Assembly: GCF_027627475.1 (NCBI RefSeq)
Contig: NZ_CP115484.1
Span: 1,968,001-2,032,000 of the forward strand
Origin: Paenibacillus sp. SYP-B4298
GTDB taxonomy: Bacteria; Bacillota; Bacilli; Paenibacillales; Paenibacillaceae
Length of the DNA stretch: 64,000 nt
Direction: 5' to 3'
Shown: positions 8,521 through 17,470 of the stretch, piece after piece
How positions within the stretch are numbered: the first letter of the stretch is position 1
How the letters are laid out: each line of letters begins with the position of its first letter
The notes under the pieces: model-generated
The model's database searches: none
The model's input: only the letters and a program-made list of their open reading frames with translations
What the model was told of the DNA's origin: nothing
Made by a program: the position numbers and the translations under genes

Positions 8521-9711
8521 ATGGGAAAAGGAAAGCGGGTAGAGGGTGACCGGGCATGGGAGGACAGATTGATCGCCATCAGGCGGCAGTTGCATCAGTA
8601 TCCAGAGCTGTCGAATGAAGAATATGCAACAACGCAAGCCATCCGCCGTTGGCTGGAGGAAGCTGGTATCCGTATCTTGCCCTATGCGCTTCGCACAGGC
8701 TTGATAGCGGAGGTGGGTGGACGAGGGTCAGGCCCTGTAGTTGCGCTGCGCGCTGACATCGACGCCTTGCCGATCCAGGAGGAGAGCGGGCTGCCTTACG
8801 CCTCTGCCCATCCTGGCAAGATGCATGCTTGCGGTCATGACTATCATACCGCCGCATTGCTGGGAGCGGCCTTCGCGCTCAAGGAGCGGGAGGCGGAGCT
8901 GGCTGGGGCGGTGCGCCTGATCTTTCAGCCGGCGGAAGAGAAGGCGACCGGAGCGCAGCAGGTTATAGCCAGCGGTGCGCTGGTGGGGGTGAGCGCCATC
9001 TTCGGCTTGCATAACAAGCCAGATCTGCCTGTCGGAACAGTGGGCATCAAGTCCGGGCCGCTTATGGCCGCAGCCGACGGCTTCGCCATCGAAGTAGACG
9101 GCATCGGCTCACATGCGGCGGTACCAGATGCAGCGCTTGACCCGATCGTGACCGCAGCCCATATCGTGACGGCATTGCAATCGGTTATCAGTCGGAATGT
9201 CAGCCCGCTGGATAGCGCCGTCATCAGCGTGACGCGAATTCATAGCGGCACCTCGTGGAATGTCATTCCCGACAAGGCGGTAATGGATGGAACCTTGCGC
9301 ACCTTCGATGAGCGGGTGCGCACACGGGTCCGCAGACGACTGGAGGAGGTTGTCGGCGGGGTAGCAGCAGCGTATGGCACAACAGCTAGCGTAAGATGGA
9401 TTCAAGGCCCGCCGGCGGTGCATAACGATACGGAGCTTGCAGAGCTGGGTCGGGAAGCGGCGAAGCGCAGCGGGCTGGAGGTGGTCGAGCCGCCGCCTTA
9501 CACGGCAGGCGAAGACTTTGCCTACTATCAGCGCGAAGTGCCCGGCTTGTTCGTCTTCCTCGGCACAGCGGGAACCCAGGAGTGGCATCATCCGGCCTTC
9601 ACGCTTGATGAGCGGGCACTCGCGCCCAGCGCAGCCTATCTGGCGCAGCTAGCGGGTGATGCGCTGGATCAGCTTGCTGCCGGGCAGACCTCGATAGCTG
9701 CCCGCAGTTGA
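8521..9711 (+). CDS. M20 family amidohydrolase/deacetylase, YtnL (HipO)-like
   Basis: 396 residues, ATG 8521 after TAGGAGGAG. M20D features: VALRADIDALPIQEE near residue 75, MHACGHDYHTA (metal-binding Cys and His) near residue 101, PAEE near residue 138 with the catalytic Glu, and a dimerisation insert with GIGSHAA. Near the C-terminus GEDFAYY and the metal-binding His in EWHHPAFTLDE are present. All metal ligands seem intact. In this operon it would remove the acetyl group from N-acetylcysteine or a related product, completing the acetylate-oxidise-deacetylate route. Cytoplasmic, no signal peptide. Confidence 0.82.
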   Translation: MGKGKRVEGDRAWEDRLIAIRRQLHQYPELSNEEYATTQAIRRWLEEAGIRILPYALRTGLIAEVGGRGSGPVVALRADIDALPIQEESGLPYASAHPGKMHACGHDYHTAALLGAAFALKEREAELAGAVRLIFQPAEEKATGAQQVIASGALVGVSAIFGLHNKPDLPVGTVGIKSGPLMAAADGFAIEVDGIGSHAAVPDAALDPIVTAAHIVTALQSVISRNVSPLDSAVISVTRIHSGTSWNVIPDKAVMDGTLRTFDERVRTRVRRRLEEVVGGVAAAYGTTASVRWIQGPPAVHNDTELAELGREAAKRSGLEVVEPPPYTAGEDFAYYQREVPGLFVFLGTAGTQEWHHPAFTLDERALAPSAAYLAQLAGDALDQLAAGQTSIAARS

Positions 9712-9834
9712 GGAGCAGGGCGACGAGCTGCGGGCGGTTCGATGAGAAGAGCAGGGACGAGGCGTGCTGGTATGGGATGAGTGCGAATATCGTCTTTGCC
9801 TGCAAGGGCACATCAGAATGGGGAGGGATCATCA

Positions 9835-10383
9835 TTGGGGCAGGGGAATATTCGAGTACGAGAGGTGCAGCCTGAGGAGATCGCGCAGGTGCTGGAGGTC
9901 GTGCTGCGCGCATACGAGCAATATGAGCAGGAGCTGCCGGGGCAGCTCTTGGAGCAGTATCGGGCTTCAATCCAAGCTTCCATTATAGAGAACCAGCCGC
10001 ATCCGCCACATGCGCATCTGGTCGCGGAGCAGGACGGGCGGATTATTGGCAGTGTCCAGTTGTTCCTCTCCTCGGAGGAGGCCTATGGCCGAGCCGAGCT
10101 GGGGATTGAGAGCCCGATTATTCGGCTGCTCTCCGTGTCGCCTGAAGCACGAGGCAGAGGAGTGGCGACCTTGCTCATTCAGGAGAGTGTCCAGCGGGCC
10201 ATCGGCCTGAGAGCCTCCTCCCTGTATCTGCATACATCCGATATGATGCAATCGGCGGTGAAGCTATATGAACGTCTCGGCTTTGAACGAGCCTATGACA
10301 AGGAATTCCACAATGGTCATGTGCTGGTCAAAAGCTACCGGCTGCGACTTAGCCATCATTTCCAGCAAAAACAGGCGCAATAA
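9835..10383 (+). CDS. snaA: GNAT N-acetyltransferase, YtmI (SnaA)-like
   Basis: 182 residues if TTG 9835 is the start, which fits the GGGGAGGGATC site at 9820-9828; the longer GTG 9781 form has no ribosome site. GNAT fold: [10 protein letters not shown] at the start, a central [20 protein letters not shown] acetyl-CoA-binding stretch (motif A, R-G-x-G-x-A near residue 105) and [14 protein letters not shown] at the end. In Bacillus subtilis YtmI/SnaA acetylates S-(2-succino)cysteine. The operon context suggests the same kind of substrate. Start choice and substrate are inferences. Confidence 0.78.
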   Translation: MGQGNIRVREVQPEEIAQVLEVVLRAYEQYEQELPGQLLEQYRASIQASIIENQPHPPHAHLVAEQDGRIIGSVQLFLSSEEAYGRAELGIESPIIRLLSVSPEARGRGVATLLIQESVQRAIGLRASSLYLHTSDMMQSAVKLYERLGFERAYDKEFHNGHVLVKSYRLRLSHHFQQKQAQ

Positions 10384-10415
10384 TACGTTCAATCTTATTA
10401 GAGGAGGGAATATCC

Positions 10416-11756
10416 ATGGCACAGCGTAAACAGTTGAAGCTCGGCGTGATTATTCAAGGGGTCGGGGGCAATATGTCGGCATGGAGGCATCCTGAGGCTG
10501 TCGCTGATGCCAGTGTGAACATCGATTACGTGAAGCATCAAGCGCAGACGGCCGAGGAGGGCAAGTTCGATCTGGTGTTTATCGCGGATGGCTTATACAT
10601 TAACGAAAAGTCGCTTCCGCACTTTCTGAACCGCTTTGAGCCGATCACCGTTCTGTCTGCTGTTGCTGCCGTGACGTCTCGCATCGGGCTGGTCGGTACG
10701 CTGTCTACCTCCTATAGCGAGCCATTTACAGTAGCCCGACAATTTGCCTCGCTCGATCATATCAGCAGAGGTCGCGCCGGCTGGAATGTCGTTACCTCTC
10801 CGCTCGAGGGCTCAGCCAGGAACTACGGTCGCAAGCCGCATCCTGCTCATTCAGAGCGCTACAGGATTGCCAAGGAGTATCTGGATGTCGTTCGAGGACT
10901 GTGGGACTCCTGGGAGGATGATGCGTTTGTGCGCGACAAGCAGACCGGACAATTCTTCGATCCGGGCAGACTGCATCGGCTAGACCATGAGGGCGAATAT
11001 TTCTCTGTACAGGGACCACTCAATATTGCACGCTCCAGGCAGGGGCATCCTGTGGTCTTCCAGGCGGGTTCCTCGGATGCCGGGCGCACGCTGGCGGCTC
11101 AGTCGGCGGATGCGGTATTTACCGGGCAAGAGACACTGGAGCAGGCTCAGGCATTCTACCAGGATGTCAAGAGCCGGGCTGCAGCTTATGGCCGCTCTCC
11201 GGAGGAGATCGTCATCATGCCAGGCATCAGCGTCATCATCGGAGAGACGGAGGAGGAGGCGGAGCGCAAATATGAAGAGGTGGCCAGTCTGGTGACGATC
11301 GAGAATGCGCTGGACTATCTGGGGCGATTTTTCGAGCATCATGACTTCTCGCAATATCCGCTTGATGAGCCGTTCCCGGAGCTCGGCGATCTCGGCAGCA
11401 ACAGCTTCCGCAGCACGACAGACAAGATCAAGCAGGAGGCCAGAGAAGAAGGCCTTACACTCCGTCAGGTTGCCTTGCGCTCGGTCACGCCACGAAGCGG
11501 GTTTATCGGCACGCCGGAGAAGATCGGGGATCAGCTCCAGCAATGGTACGAGGAGCAGGGGGCAGATGGCTTCATTATTCATCCCGGCACACCCAATGGA
11601 CTGCAGGACTTTGTACGTCTGGTGGTACCGATATTGCAGGCGCGTGGTATCTACCGCAGCGAGTATGAGGCGGAGACATTAAGGGAGAATCTGGGGCTGT
11701 CCATCCCGGAAAATCGTTATACTACAATCAGGAGGCAGGAACATGTCATCAGCTAA
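10416..11756 (+). CDS. ytnJ: NtaA/SnaA/DszA-family flavin monooxygenase, YtnJ-like
   Basis: 446 residues, ATG 10416 after TAGAGGAGGGAATATCC. Typical of the nitrilotriacetate/desulfurisation monooxygenase branch: the WRHP motif near residue 24, FDLVFIADG near residue 50, [14 protein letters not shown] near residue 104 and GWNVVTSP near residue 125, then [14 protein letters not shown]. Uses FMNH2 supplied by a separate reductase. Probably carries out the C-S oxidative cleavage on the N-acetylated substrate. Its 3' end overlaps the next gene by 14 bases. Confidence 0.85.
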   Translation: MAQRKQLKLGVIIQGVGGNMSAWRHPEAVADASVNIDYVKHQAQTAEEGKFDLVFIADGLYINEKSLPHFLNRFEPITVLSAVAAVTSRIGLVGTLSTSYSEPFTVARQFASLDHISRGRAGWNVVTSPLEGSARNYGRKPHPAHSERYRIAKEYLDVVRGLWDSWEDDAFVRDKQTGQFFDPGRLHRLDHEGEYFSVQGPLNIARSRQGHPVVFQAGSSDAGRTLAAQSADAVFTGQETLEQAQAFYQDVKSRAAAYGRSPEEIVIMPGISVIIGETEEEAERKYEEVASLVTIENALDYLGRFFEHHDFSQYPLDEPFPELGDLGSNSFRSTTDKIKQEAREEGLTLRQVALRSVTPRSGFIGTPEKIGDQLQQWYEEQGADGFIIHPGTPNGLQDFVRLVVPILQARGIYRSEYEAETLRENLGLSIPENRYTTIRRQEHVIS

Positions 11757-12003
11757 AAAAGTGGTCGTGTGGAGCAAAACAGGCTGTCATTATTGCGCAG
11801 AGGTAAAGACCCTGCTAGATAGCAAGCAAATTGCGTATGAAAACATAAGTGTGGATGGTAACGATGGTTTAAGAGATGTGCTGCAGGTGAAGTACGGGGT
11901 GCGCCACGTACCCGTCGTGGAGGTCGAGCTTGCTGGAGAACGTCGTTATGTCGGCTGGACGGATCTGGAGTTGAGCCATCTGGAGGAGCTGCTGCAAGTG
12001 TAA
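11743..12003 (+). CDS. ytnI: Glutaredoxin-like small protein, YtnI-like
   Basis: 86 residues, ATG 11743 after CAGGAGGCAGGAAC inside the end of the monooxygenase gene. Thioredoxin-fold pattern: [16 protein letters not shown] with a redox CHYC pair near residue 15, and the cis-proline region RHVPVVEVE near residue 54. Bacillus YtnI has the same operon position. It may reduce a mixed disulfide or pass the freed sulfur. Last gene of the operon; a good terminator follows. Confidence 0.82.
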   Translation: MSSAKKVVVWSKTGCHYCAEVKTLLDSKQIAYENISVDGNDGLRDVLQVKYGVRHVPVVEVELAGERRYVGWTDLELSHLEELLQV

Positions 12004-12028
12004 TTCGTGCAGATCGCGGGATAGAGGG

Positions 12029-12057
12029 GAGCCGTATGGATGATGCGGCTCTTTTTT
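12029..12057 (+). terminator. Rho-independent terminator of the sulfur operon
   Basis: GAGCCG (12029-12034), 11-base loop, CGGCTC (12046-12051), followed by TTTTTT. Confidence 0.85.
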
Positions 12058-12165
12058 CTATGCTCGAAAGCGGTCATCCGACTAAATTTGCTGCTACAAC
12101 CCTTTAAAAAAGGAATTTTTAATCAGGTTGATAAAATTATTGATTGGAATAACCTTACATAGGTG

Positions 12166-12194
12166 TTAACCAATTTTTCGTTGTGTGTTAAAAT
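12166..12194 (+). promoter_or_regulatory. Predicted SigA promoter of the chemotaxis-type receptor gene
   Basis: TTAACC (12166-12171), 17-base spacer, TAAAAT (12189-12194) with TG one base ahead (extended -10). No clear SigD motility promoter was seen. Confidence 0.5.
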
Positions 12195-12246
12195 AACTTT
12201 CATATTGATGCATGTATAGAGACATAGGTCTATGGAGGGGGATGTC

Positions 12247-14454
12247 ATGTTCGGATGGTTAGGATGGCGGAATGGACTGCCATTATGGTGGTCCTATCGA
12301 CTTAATCAGGCTACGAAGAACGATGTCGAGGAGATTTTTGAAGGCATTGCCGAGACACGCAAGGCGCTGCTGCAGTCATGGGCGGAGGATTACTGGGGGC
12401 ATCTGGAACGGCTGTCTGCGCAGATTTCTTCGCTACAATATGGATCAACAGAGTTTGATGAGAACTTTGCTGACAATGTGGAGCCGTTATTCCGCGAAAC
12501 GTATAACCGGGCAGGCGATCTGACGGAGCTGTTCCTGCTGGATACTGACTGCCGTGTTGTATACACTACAGCGGACACGCAGGCTCGCAGCGATGAGCTG
12601 TTGGAGAGGGGGCTCGCCTATACGACGGATACGGCTGGCGGCCGTCCTTGTCTGTTCGGCCCTTATCCCGATCCGCTCACCCTGGCGCTTGGTCGTCGTT
12701 CCTCATCGTTTCATGACAAGATGACGCTTATGTTTCTGCTGCCGCTCGTCAAGGATGGTGTACGTATAGGAACCTTGTGCGGCAGAGTGCCTAACGATGT
12801 GATAGGAGATTTGATCCAGCGCGAATCCGGCCATATCTACCCTGACTCGGGTGATAATTATATTTTTATGGCCAAGCCGGTGCTTCGCACGGAGATCAAG
12901 CCGGGGACGGCGTTGTCACGCAGTCGTTTCGAGGATCGAACCTTCACCCATGGCGAAAACCTCAAGGACGGCATAGCGACCGATTGGGGCATCGTATCGG
13001 TGCAGGAGCATACCGAGCTGGAGCTGATGTTCACCGATCCCTCTACAGGCGAGCTGCATCCCGGCGTCATGAATACGATTCAGAACGGCAGTAATCTGTT
13101 TGTGGAATTTCCGGGTTATTCGGATTATCGGCACATTGCGGTCATCGGGAAGGGCGTCTCCTTCCATATGCCGCACTGCCCGGATCTGTGGGGCATGATG
13201 TGCGAGGGGGATTTGGAGGAGGTCTATCGGCTGCGTGGGATCGCCTACAGGCAGAACAGAGCGCAGTTGTGGCTGACGGGGGTTCTTGCTGTGGTGATGG
13301 GGCTGAGCGGCTATCTGCTGCTCCCGCACCTGTCTCCGCTGATAGGTGCGCTCGTACTGGCAGTTGCTGCGCTGGCTCATGGAGCGGTGGCGGGAAACGT
13401 GCTGCACCGAACGGGCAGCAAGCGAGTCGTCTCCCAGTTGCGCGGGATTAACCGCTTCATCCGTATCAATGCCGAGGGCGGCGGTGATCTGACGCAGCGA
13501 CTCAATACGCAGATGCTCGATCAGGATGAGATTCGTGAGCTTGCCAAATGGATTAATAATATGATTGATTCCCTGGAGAGCATCATGCTCCAGGTCAAGG
13601 CAACAGCGGGTGATGTGCTGACCAGTCAGCAAAAAATGAATCATTCGACCACAACCACCGAGGGAACCGCTCAGGCGGTTAATCTGAAAATTCATGAGAT
13701 GATCGGCAGCCTCCGCCATCAGCTCAAGGACATTGAGGTCGCCAAGGATGTGGCGAATCAGATGAGAAGCACGCTGCTGGAGCTGGAGGAGCAGGCCTCC
13801 AGTCAGATTGCGGTTGCTCGCAGCGAGGTGGAACGCATCGGCGACAAGATGGAACATATCGCGCTCAAGGTGAAGGAGACGAATGAGACCATTACCTCCT
13901 TCATGCAGACAACACAAGATATTCAGGGAGTGCTGCACGTGATCGAGGAAATCTCCAGCCAGACCAACCTGCTAGCGTTAAATGCCTCTATTGAAGCCGC
14001 CCGTGTCGGCGAGCACGGCAAAGGCTTCAATGTCGTGGCGATGGAGATTCGCAAGCTCGCCGACCGCACGAAGCAATCGACGGATCAGGTTCAATCGATT
14101 GTACAGCATATCTATACGAGTGCCCAGCGAGCCTATGCTTCGATGGATGAAGGCAACCGGGTTGTGGCTGAAGGCACGGAGCTGGTGAGCGCAGCCTCGG
14201 AGTTGCTCAGCGAGGCGCAGGCCGAGGACAGCCTCAAGACACAGGTTGTTGATGAGGTGGTCGACTTGATGGGCAAGATCGCGGCGGTCAGTATCGAGAG
14301 TCGACGTTCCTCAAGCGATGTGGAGCATCGGGTGAAGGAGTTGACCGAGGCAATGGTGCATGCCCGCAACACCTCGGGACATGTGGAGGCGATTGCAGGC
14401 GTGCTTCAACAATTGGTGGGACAGTTCCGTCTGACGAATACGCGCAGAAGATAG
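12247..14454 (+). CDS. Methyl-accepting chemotaxis-type receptor with N-terminal soluble sensor and internal membrane hairpin
   Basis: 735 residues; ATG 12247 has GGAGGGG at the right distance, unlike ATG 12232. Residues 1-335 form a sensor region ([25 protein letters not shown] and a Cys/His motif near [15 protein letters not shown]) with no N-terminal membrane helix. Two hydrophobic helices lie at about 340-385, then a HAMP-like stretch and a long signalling coiled coil whose tip ([18 protein letters not shown], residues about 568-585, continuing to [13 protein letters not shown]) is the conserved CheW/CheA contact. This order is unlike the usual helix-sensor-helix receptor, so the sensor is probably cytoplasmic. 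No che genes are nearby. Ligand unknown. Confidence 0.83.
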   Translation: MFGWLGWRNGLPLWWSYRLNQATKNDVEEIFEGIAETRKALLQSWAEDYWGHLERLSAQISSLQYGSTEFDENFADNVEPLFRETYNRAGDLTELFLLDTDCRVVYTTADTQARSDELLERGLAYTTDTAGGRPCLFGPYPDPLTLALGRRSSSFHDKMTLMFLLPLVKDGVRIGTLCGRVPNDVIGDLIQRESGHIYPDSGDNYIFMAKPVLRTEIKPGTALSRSRFEDRTFTHGENLKDGIATDWGIVSVQEHTELELMFTDPSTGELHPGVMNTIQNGSNLFVEFPGYSDYRHIAVIGKGVSFHMPHCPDLWGMMCEGDLEEVYRLRGIAYRQNRAQLWLTGVLAVVMGLSGYLLLPHLSPLIGALVLAVAALAHGAVAGNVLHRTGSKRVVSQLRGINRFIRINAEGGGDLTQRLNTQMLDQDEIRELAKWINNMIDSLESIMLQVKATAGDVLTSQQKMNHSTTTTEGTAQAVNLKIHEMIGSLRHQLKDIEVAKDVANQMRSTLLELEEQASSQIAVARSEVERIGDKMEHIALKVKETNETITSFMQTTQDIQGVLHVIEEISSQTNLLALNASIEAARVGEHGKGFNVVAMEIRKLADRTKQSTDQVQSIVQHIYTSAQRAYASMDEGNRVVAEGTELVSAASELLSEAQAEDSLKTQVVDEVVDLMGKIAAVSIESRRSSSDVEHRVKELTEAMVHARNTSGHVEAIAGVLQQLVGQFRLTNTRRR

Positions 14455-14536
14455 TGGTAAGAGCAGGACGGGATTGGACAGAACGAGTGTATTCGCGTTC
14501 CGAGAGCATAGGGAGAAGATGAGATGATTGTTCATC

Positions 14537-14600
14537 AACCTTCATTTCCGCTAAGTGTATCCATACACAACATGGATCGCAGCGGGAATGAAGGTTTTTT
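14537..14600 (+). terminator. Rho-independent terminator after the receptor gene
   Basis: AACCTTCATTTCCGCT (14537-14552) pairs with AGCGGGAATGAAGGTT (14581-14596), followed by TTTT. The loop holds a smaller dyad GTGTA-TCCA-TACAC. Confidence 0.82.
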
Positions 14601-14700
14601 GTCATCCTCGCATGAGGCTTCGGGTAGCTGATCTTTGTACATGGTGAATGTGGACAGCTTGGAACAACAAGCAGGGTATTGTATGATTTCTTCAGTTGCG

Positions 14701-14726
14701 TGTAACATTTCACCGATCAATCCGTT
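14701..14726 (+). promoter_or_regulatory. ECF-type promoter driving the sigma factor gene
   Basis: TGTAAC (14701-14706), a 16-base spacer and CGTT (14723-14726) match the ECF pattern (-35 with AAC, -10 with CGT). It sits just ahead of an ECF sigma gene, implying positive autoregulation. Confidence 0.65.
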
Positions 14727-14751
14727 GACTGTTATGGGAAGGGGGCTGGAG

Positions 14752-15276
14752 GTGAAAAAAGAGACCTACGCTCATCTGTTTGAATCGCATCATCAGGCGC
14801 TGTTTCGCTACCTGTACCGCATGTGCGGCTCCAGAGAAACGGCGGAGGAGCTGCTGCAGGAGACCTTTTGCCGTTGTATGCTGTCCTTGCGCAAGGAGCA
14901 TCTGACGATGGCCAGAGCCTGGCTGTACAAGGTGGCACGACACCTCTATATCGACTGGTACCGCAGGCGGAAGACAGAGCGCAAGGCGCTGATGGATTAT
15001 GAGGAACACACAACCGCGGTCAGTGTCATCGGTCTGCCTGAGCCGGAGCTGGCGAAGAAGGAGCAGTGGCTGCGTATTGAACGTATCTTGCTTCGGCTTC
15101 CCGAGCAATATCGCTCGATCGTTTATCTGAGAGAGGTTGACGGCTTCAGCTATGCGGAGCTGGCCGAGATGCTGGAGCTGTCAGCGGAGCAGGTGAAGGT
15201 GAATTTGCATAGGGGACGCAAGAAATTTAGAGAGCTTGCCGCGCAAGAGGACGCGCAGCAGGAGGGAGGAGGCTGA
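14752..15276 (+). CDS. ECF RNA polymerase sigma factor (SigM/SigW type)
   Basis: 174 residues from GTG 14752, chosen because GGAAGGGGG lies six bases upstream and because the in-frame ATG 14734 would be almost leaderless behind the ECF promoter. Sigma region 2 spans about residues 8-75 (HLFESHHQALFRYLYRM, ETAEELLQETF, DWYRRRK) and region 4 about 112-165 (RLPEQYRSIVYLREVDGF, YAELAEMLELSAEQVKVNLH). The anti-sigma gene follows two bases after the stop. The pair probably responds to envelope stress, as SigM/YhdL does in Bacillus. Confidence 0.86.
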   Translation: MKKETYAHLFESHHQALFRYLYRMCGSRETAEELLQETFCRCMLSLRKEHLTMARAWLYKVARHLYIDWYRRRKTERKALMDYEEHTTAVSVIGLPEPELAKKEQWLRIERILLRLPEQYRSIVYLREVDGFSYAELAEMLELSAEQVKVNLHRGRKKFRELAAQEDAQQEGGG

Positions 15277-15278
15277 CT

Positions 15279-16391
15279 ATGAGCGACCAGAACAAGCACC
15301 GTCAGGAGCAGGAGGAGGCTGAGCAGGAGAGCCTGCTGCAGCTTAAGGATTGGGAACGGCAGGCCGAGGACAACGTTGATCTGAGACTGGATAAGCGGCA
15401 ATTTCGCCGGATGATCTGGAAGACCCGGTTTACGATCTTCAAGAGCGTCATCGTTACGGGTCTCGCGCTGCTATTCTTATATGCTATCTATATGATTATT
15501 GTTAATATTGTGTACCATGAGACGGCGAGCGCAGATAAGGTGCAGCGCTATGCGATCACGATGGTCAATACACATGGACAGGGGATGCGGGCGGATACCT
15601 ATAACTGGGCGACGCCGACGATCAATTCCTTGCTCAAGCAGCAAGTCGAACTGGATATGTATCGCATCGTTGGCGACTGGAATGTGAAGTCGGGCAAGGT
15701 GCGAGCCACGCTGGACCCGTTTACCGGATTTAACTATACCCTCGACTTTGATTCCAGGTATCTGGGAACCAATGATCGCTTCAGCTTCGCTGTGCCGCCT
15801 GGCTTGCTCGAGGAAGGGGCGAGCTTTAATGCTATGGATAACAGCTCGCCACAAATATGGAACCGGCTGTCCCGAATCGGAGATGGCTATGTTGCCGATA
15901 TGAGCTTCTCGACCCGCTATGCTCTATCGCCGGAGGAACTGCTCGCCATGGTGGAGAGATACGATCTGAGTGTACTCAGCATGCCCGTGTATGGCGGAGA
16001 GCTGAAGGCGTTCAAGCCAGGATACGCGGTGCGGAGCGACAGCAAGCAGTGGGTGGAGCACCTGACGTTGCAGCCACCGGTACTGTTCAACAGCGAGCAT
16101 CGGCAGGAGATGGCATCCTTCGCACTCTCCATAGATAATGTGGCGTTGGCCAAGTCTACTCTGCTTGATAATATCGCCTGGCTGTTGGAGGAGGGGCGCT
16201 ACAATGGACAGGACAACGACAGGCTGCGTCTTCAGTACATGGAGCAGCATGGGATTCAGGTCTACGGCGCCATCGTTACCGGCCCTGTGAGGGAGCTGGA
16301 GAAGCTGAGAGAGGAGCAAGCCTTCTACGAATTCCAGCTCGGACAGGTGGAGCTGTGGAGCTGGAGCGGGGCGGATGGTGACGGCGGCTGA
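15279..16391 (+). CDS. Membrane anti-sigma factor, YhdL-like (Sigma_reg N and C domains)
   Basis: 370 residues. An acidic/Gln-rich cytoplasmic head (EQEEAEQESLLQLKDWERQ) and WKTRFTIFKS juxtamembrane stretch precede one membrane helix at about 50-72; the remainder is extracytoplasmic. The overall layout and the outside domain fit the sigma factor regulator N- and C-terminal family of YhdL (anti-SigM). It should hold the sigma factor at the membrane until a wall or envelope signal releases it. Ends 10 bases from the convergent AraC gene with no visible terminator between. Confidence 0.78.
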   Translation: MSDQNKHRQEQEEAEQESLLQLKDWERQAEDNVDLRLDKRQFRRMIWKTRFTIFKSVIVTGLALLFLYAIYMIIVNIVYHETASADKVQRYAITMVNTHGQGMRADTYNWATPTINSLLKQQVELDMYRIVGDWNVKSGKVRATLDPFTGFNYTLDFDSRYLGTNDRFSFAVPPGLLEEGASFNAMDNSSPQIWNRLSRIGDGYVADMSFSTRYALSPEELLAMVERYDLSVLSMPVYGGELKAFKPGYAVRSDSKQWVEHLTLQPPVLFNSEHRQEMASFALSIDNVALAKSTLLDNIAWLLEEGRYNGQDNDRLRLQYMEQHGIQVYGAIVTGPVRELEKLREEQAFYEFQLGQVELWSWSGADGDGG

Positions 16392-16401
16392 ACGGGCGCT
16401 G

Positions 16402-17280
16402 TCATGTCGTCTTGGTGTGCGGCTGCGAGCGCTGCTGTCTTGCATAATCGGAGGGTGTGAATCCGCTCCACTTGCGAAATTGCTTGGAGAAGTAGAGCGC
16501 ATCATTGTAACCGACGAAGGAGGCGACCTGCTTCACGGACAGCTCGCCCTCCTGCAGCAGTTGAGCCGCACGCTCCATGCGGATGCGCAGCAGGTATTGC
16601 ATCGGGGAGAGCCCGGTTACCGTGCGGAACATCTTCGACAGGTGCGTGCGGTGATAGCCCAGCGAGCGGGCAATATGATCGATGGACAGCGGCTGGGCAT
16701 ACTGCAATTGGAACCAACTGATGGCCCGACTAATCTGGCGCTCCATGCTGCTGGAACCAGCGGCCTCTGCCTTCAATCGTCCGGTATTGGCAAGACCCAG
16801 GCGATGCAGCAGCAACTGCATATAGCCCGATGCCTGCAGATTGCCTAGATGGGGATAGGCAGTCTCCAGCAATGCCTCCTGCAGCAGTCGATAGGCTTCG
16901 AGCAGCCGCGCGTCCGGCTCGCTGCGAATGACACAGCATTCGTCTGTTATGCCGATGCTTGTCAGTATATGCTCATCCTCGCTAGAGGAGAAGGCTGCCC
17001 ATACATATTGCCAGGGCTGCACCGCATCGGCCTCATAGCTGATCTGGCGCCCTGGCATAATTACGAATGTGTCTCCCGCACTACATGTATAACGCTTACC
17101 ATCTGACTCAAACCAGCCTCGGCCGGCGACGATTGTATGAATCAAGACATGATCATGCGCAGTAGGGCCGATCCGGTGCTTGCCTATCGGCTGGCCCTCT
17201 CCGCAGAAAAGCACCGTAATGCCCAACTCCTGCGCGGATGAATTAATACGGACATGATGCCAATCATGCTCAAATACCAT
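16402..17280 (-). CDS. AraC-family regulator of the alpha-galactosidase gene (MsmR/RafR type)
   Basis: 292 residues, ATG at 17280 after AGGAGGAATGG. N-terminal cupin-like sugar-sensing domain (HDHVLIHTIVAGRGWFESDG, GDTFVIMPG near residues 40-75), C-terminal double helix-turn-helix from about residue 185 (LSIDHIARSLGYHRTHLSKMF; VKQVASFVGYNDALYFSKQF). Divergent from the GH4 gene, whose promoter has a good -10 (TATAAT, 17414-17419) but no -35, as expected for an AraC-activated promoter. Inferred inducer: alpha-galactosides. Confidence 0.83.
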   Translation of the reverse strand: MVFEHDWHHVRINSSAQELGITVLFCGEGQPIGKHRIGPTAHDHVLIHTIVAGRGWFESDGKRYTCSAGDTFVIMPGRQISYEADAVQPWQYVWAAFSSSEDEHILTSIGITDECCVIRSEPDARLLEAYRLLQEALLETAYPHLGNLQASGYMQLLLHRLGLANTGRLKAEAAGSSSMERQISRAISWFQLQYAQPLSIDHIARSLGYHRTHLSKMFRTVTGLSPMQYLLRIRMERAAQLLQEGELSVKQVASFVGYNDALYFSKQFRKWSGFTPSDYARQQRSQPHTKTT

Positions 17281-17470
17281 GTTCCATTCCTCCTGGATGT
17301 CAGTATAGCCTCTTAGAAAGCCATGGAATCAGAGGAGACGCTTCGAATAAATTGAACTACAAATCTCCATATCTATCATCCTATATTCCATAGTCGAACG
17401 CAAGCTCCCCGCCTATAATAAGGACATCAATACCGCTTGCTAAGCAAGTGAAACAGGAGGAGCATAGACG

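Noticed and set aside
12916-13938. 340-codon minus-strand frame inside the receptor gene
   Set aside because: His/Gln/Arg-rich composition without motifs, lying fully antisense to a clear chemotaxis receptor.
16375-16848. 157-codon plus-strand frame over the AraC gene
   Set aside because: Antisense to a well-supported AraC regulator and lacking a start signal.
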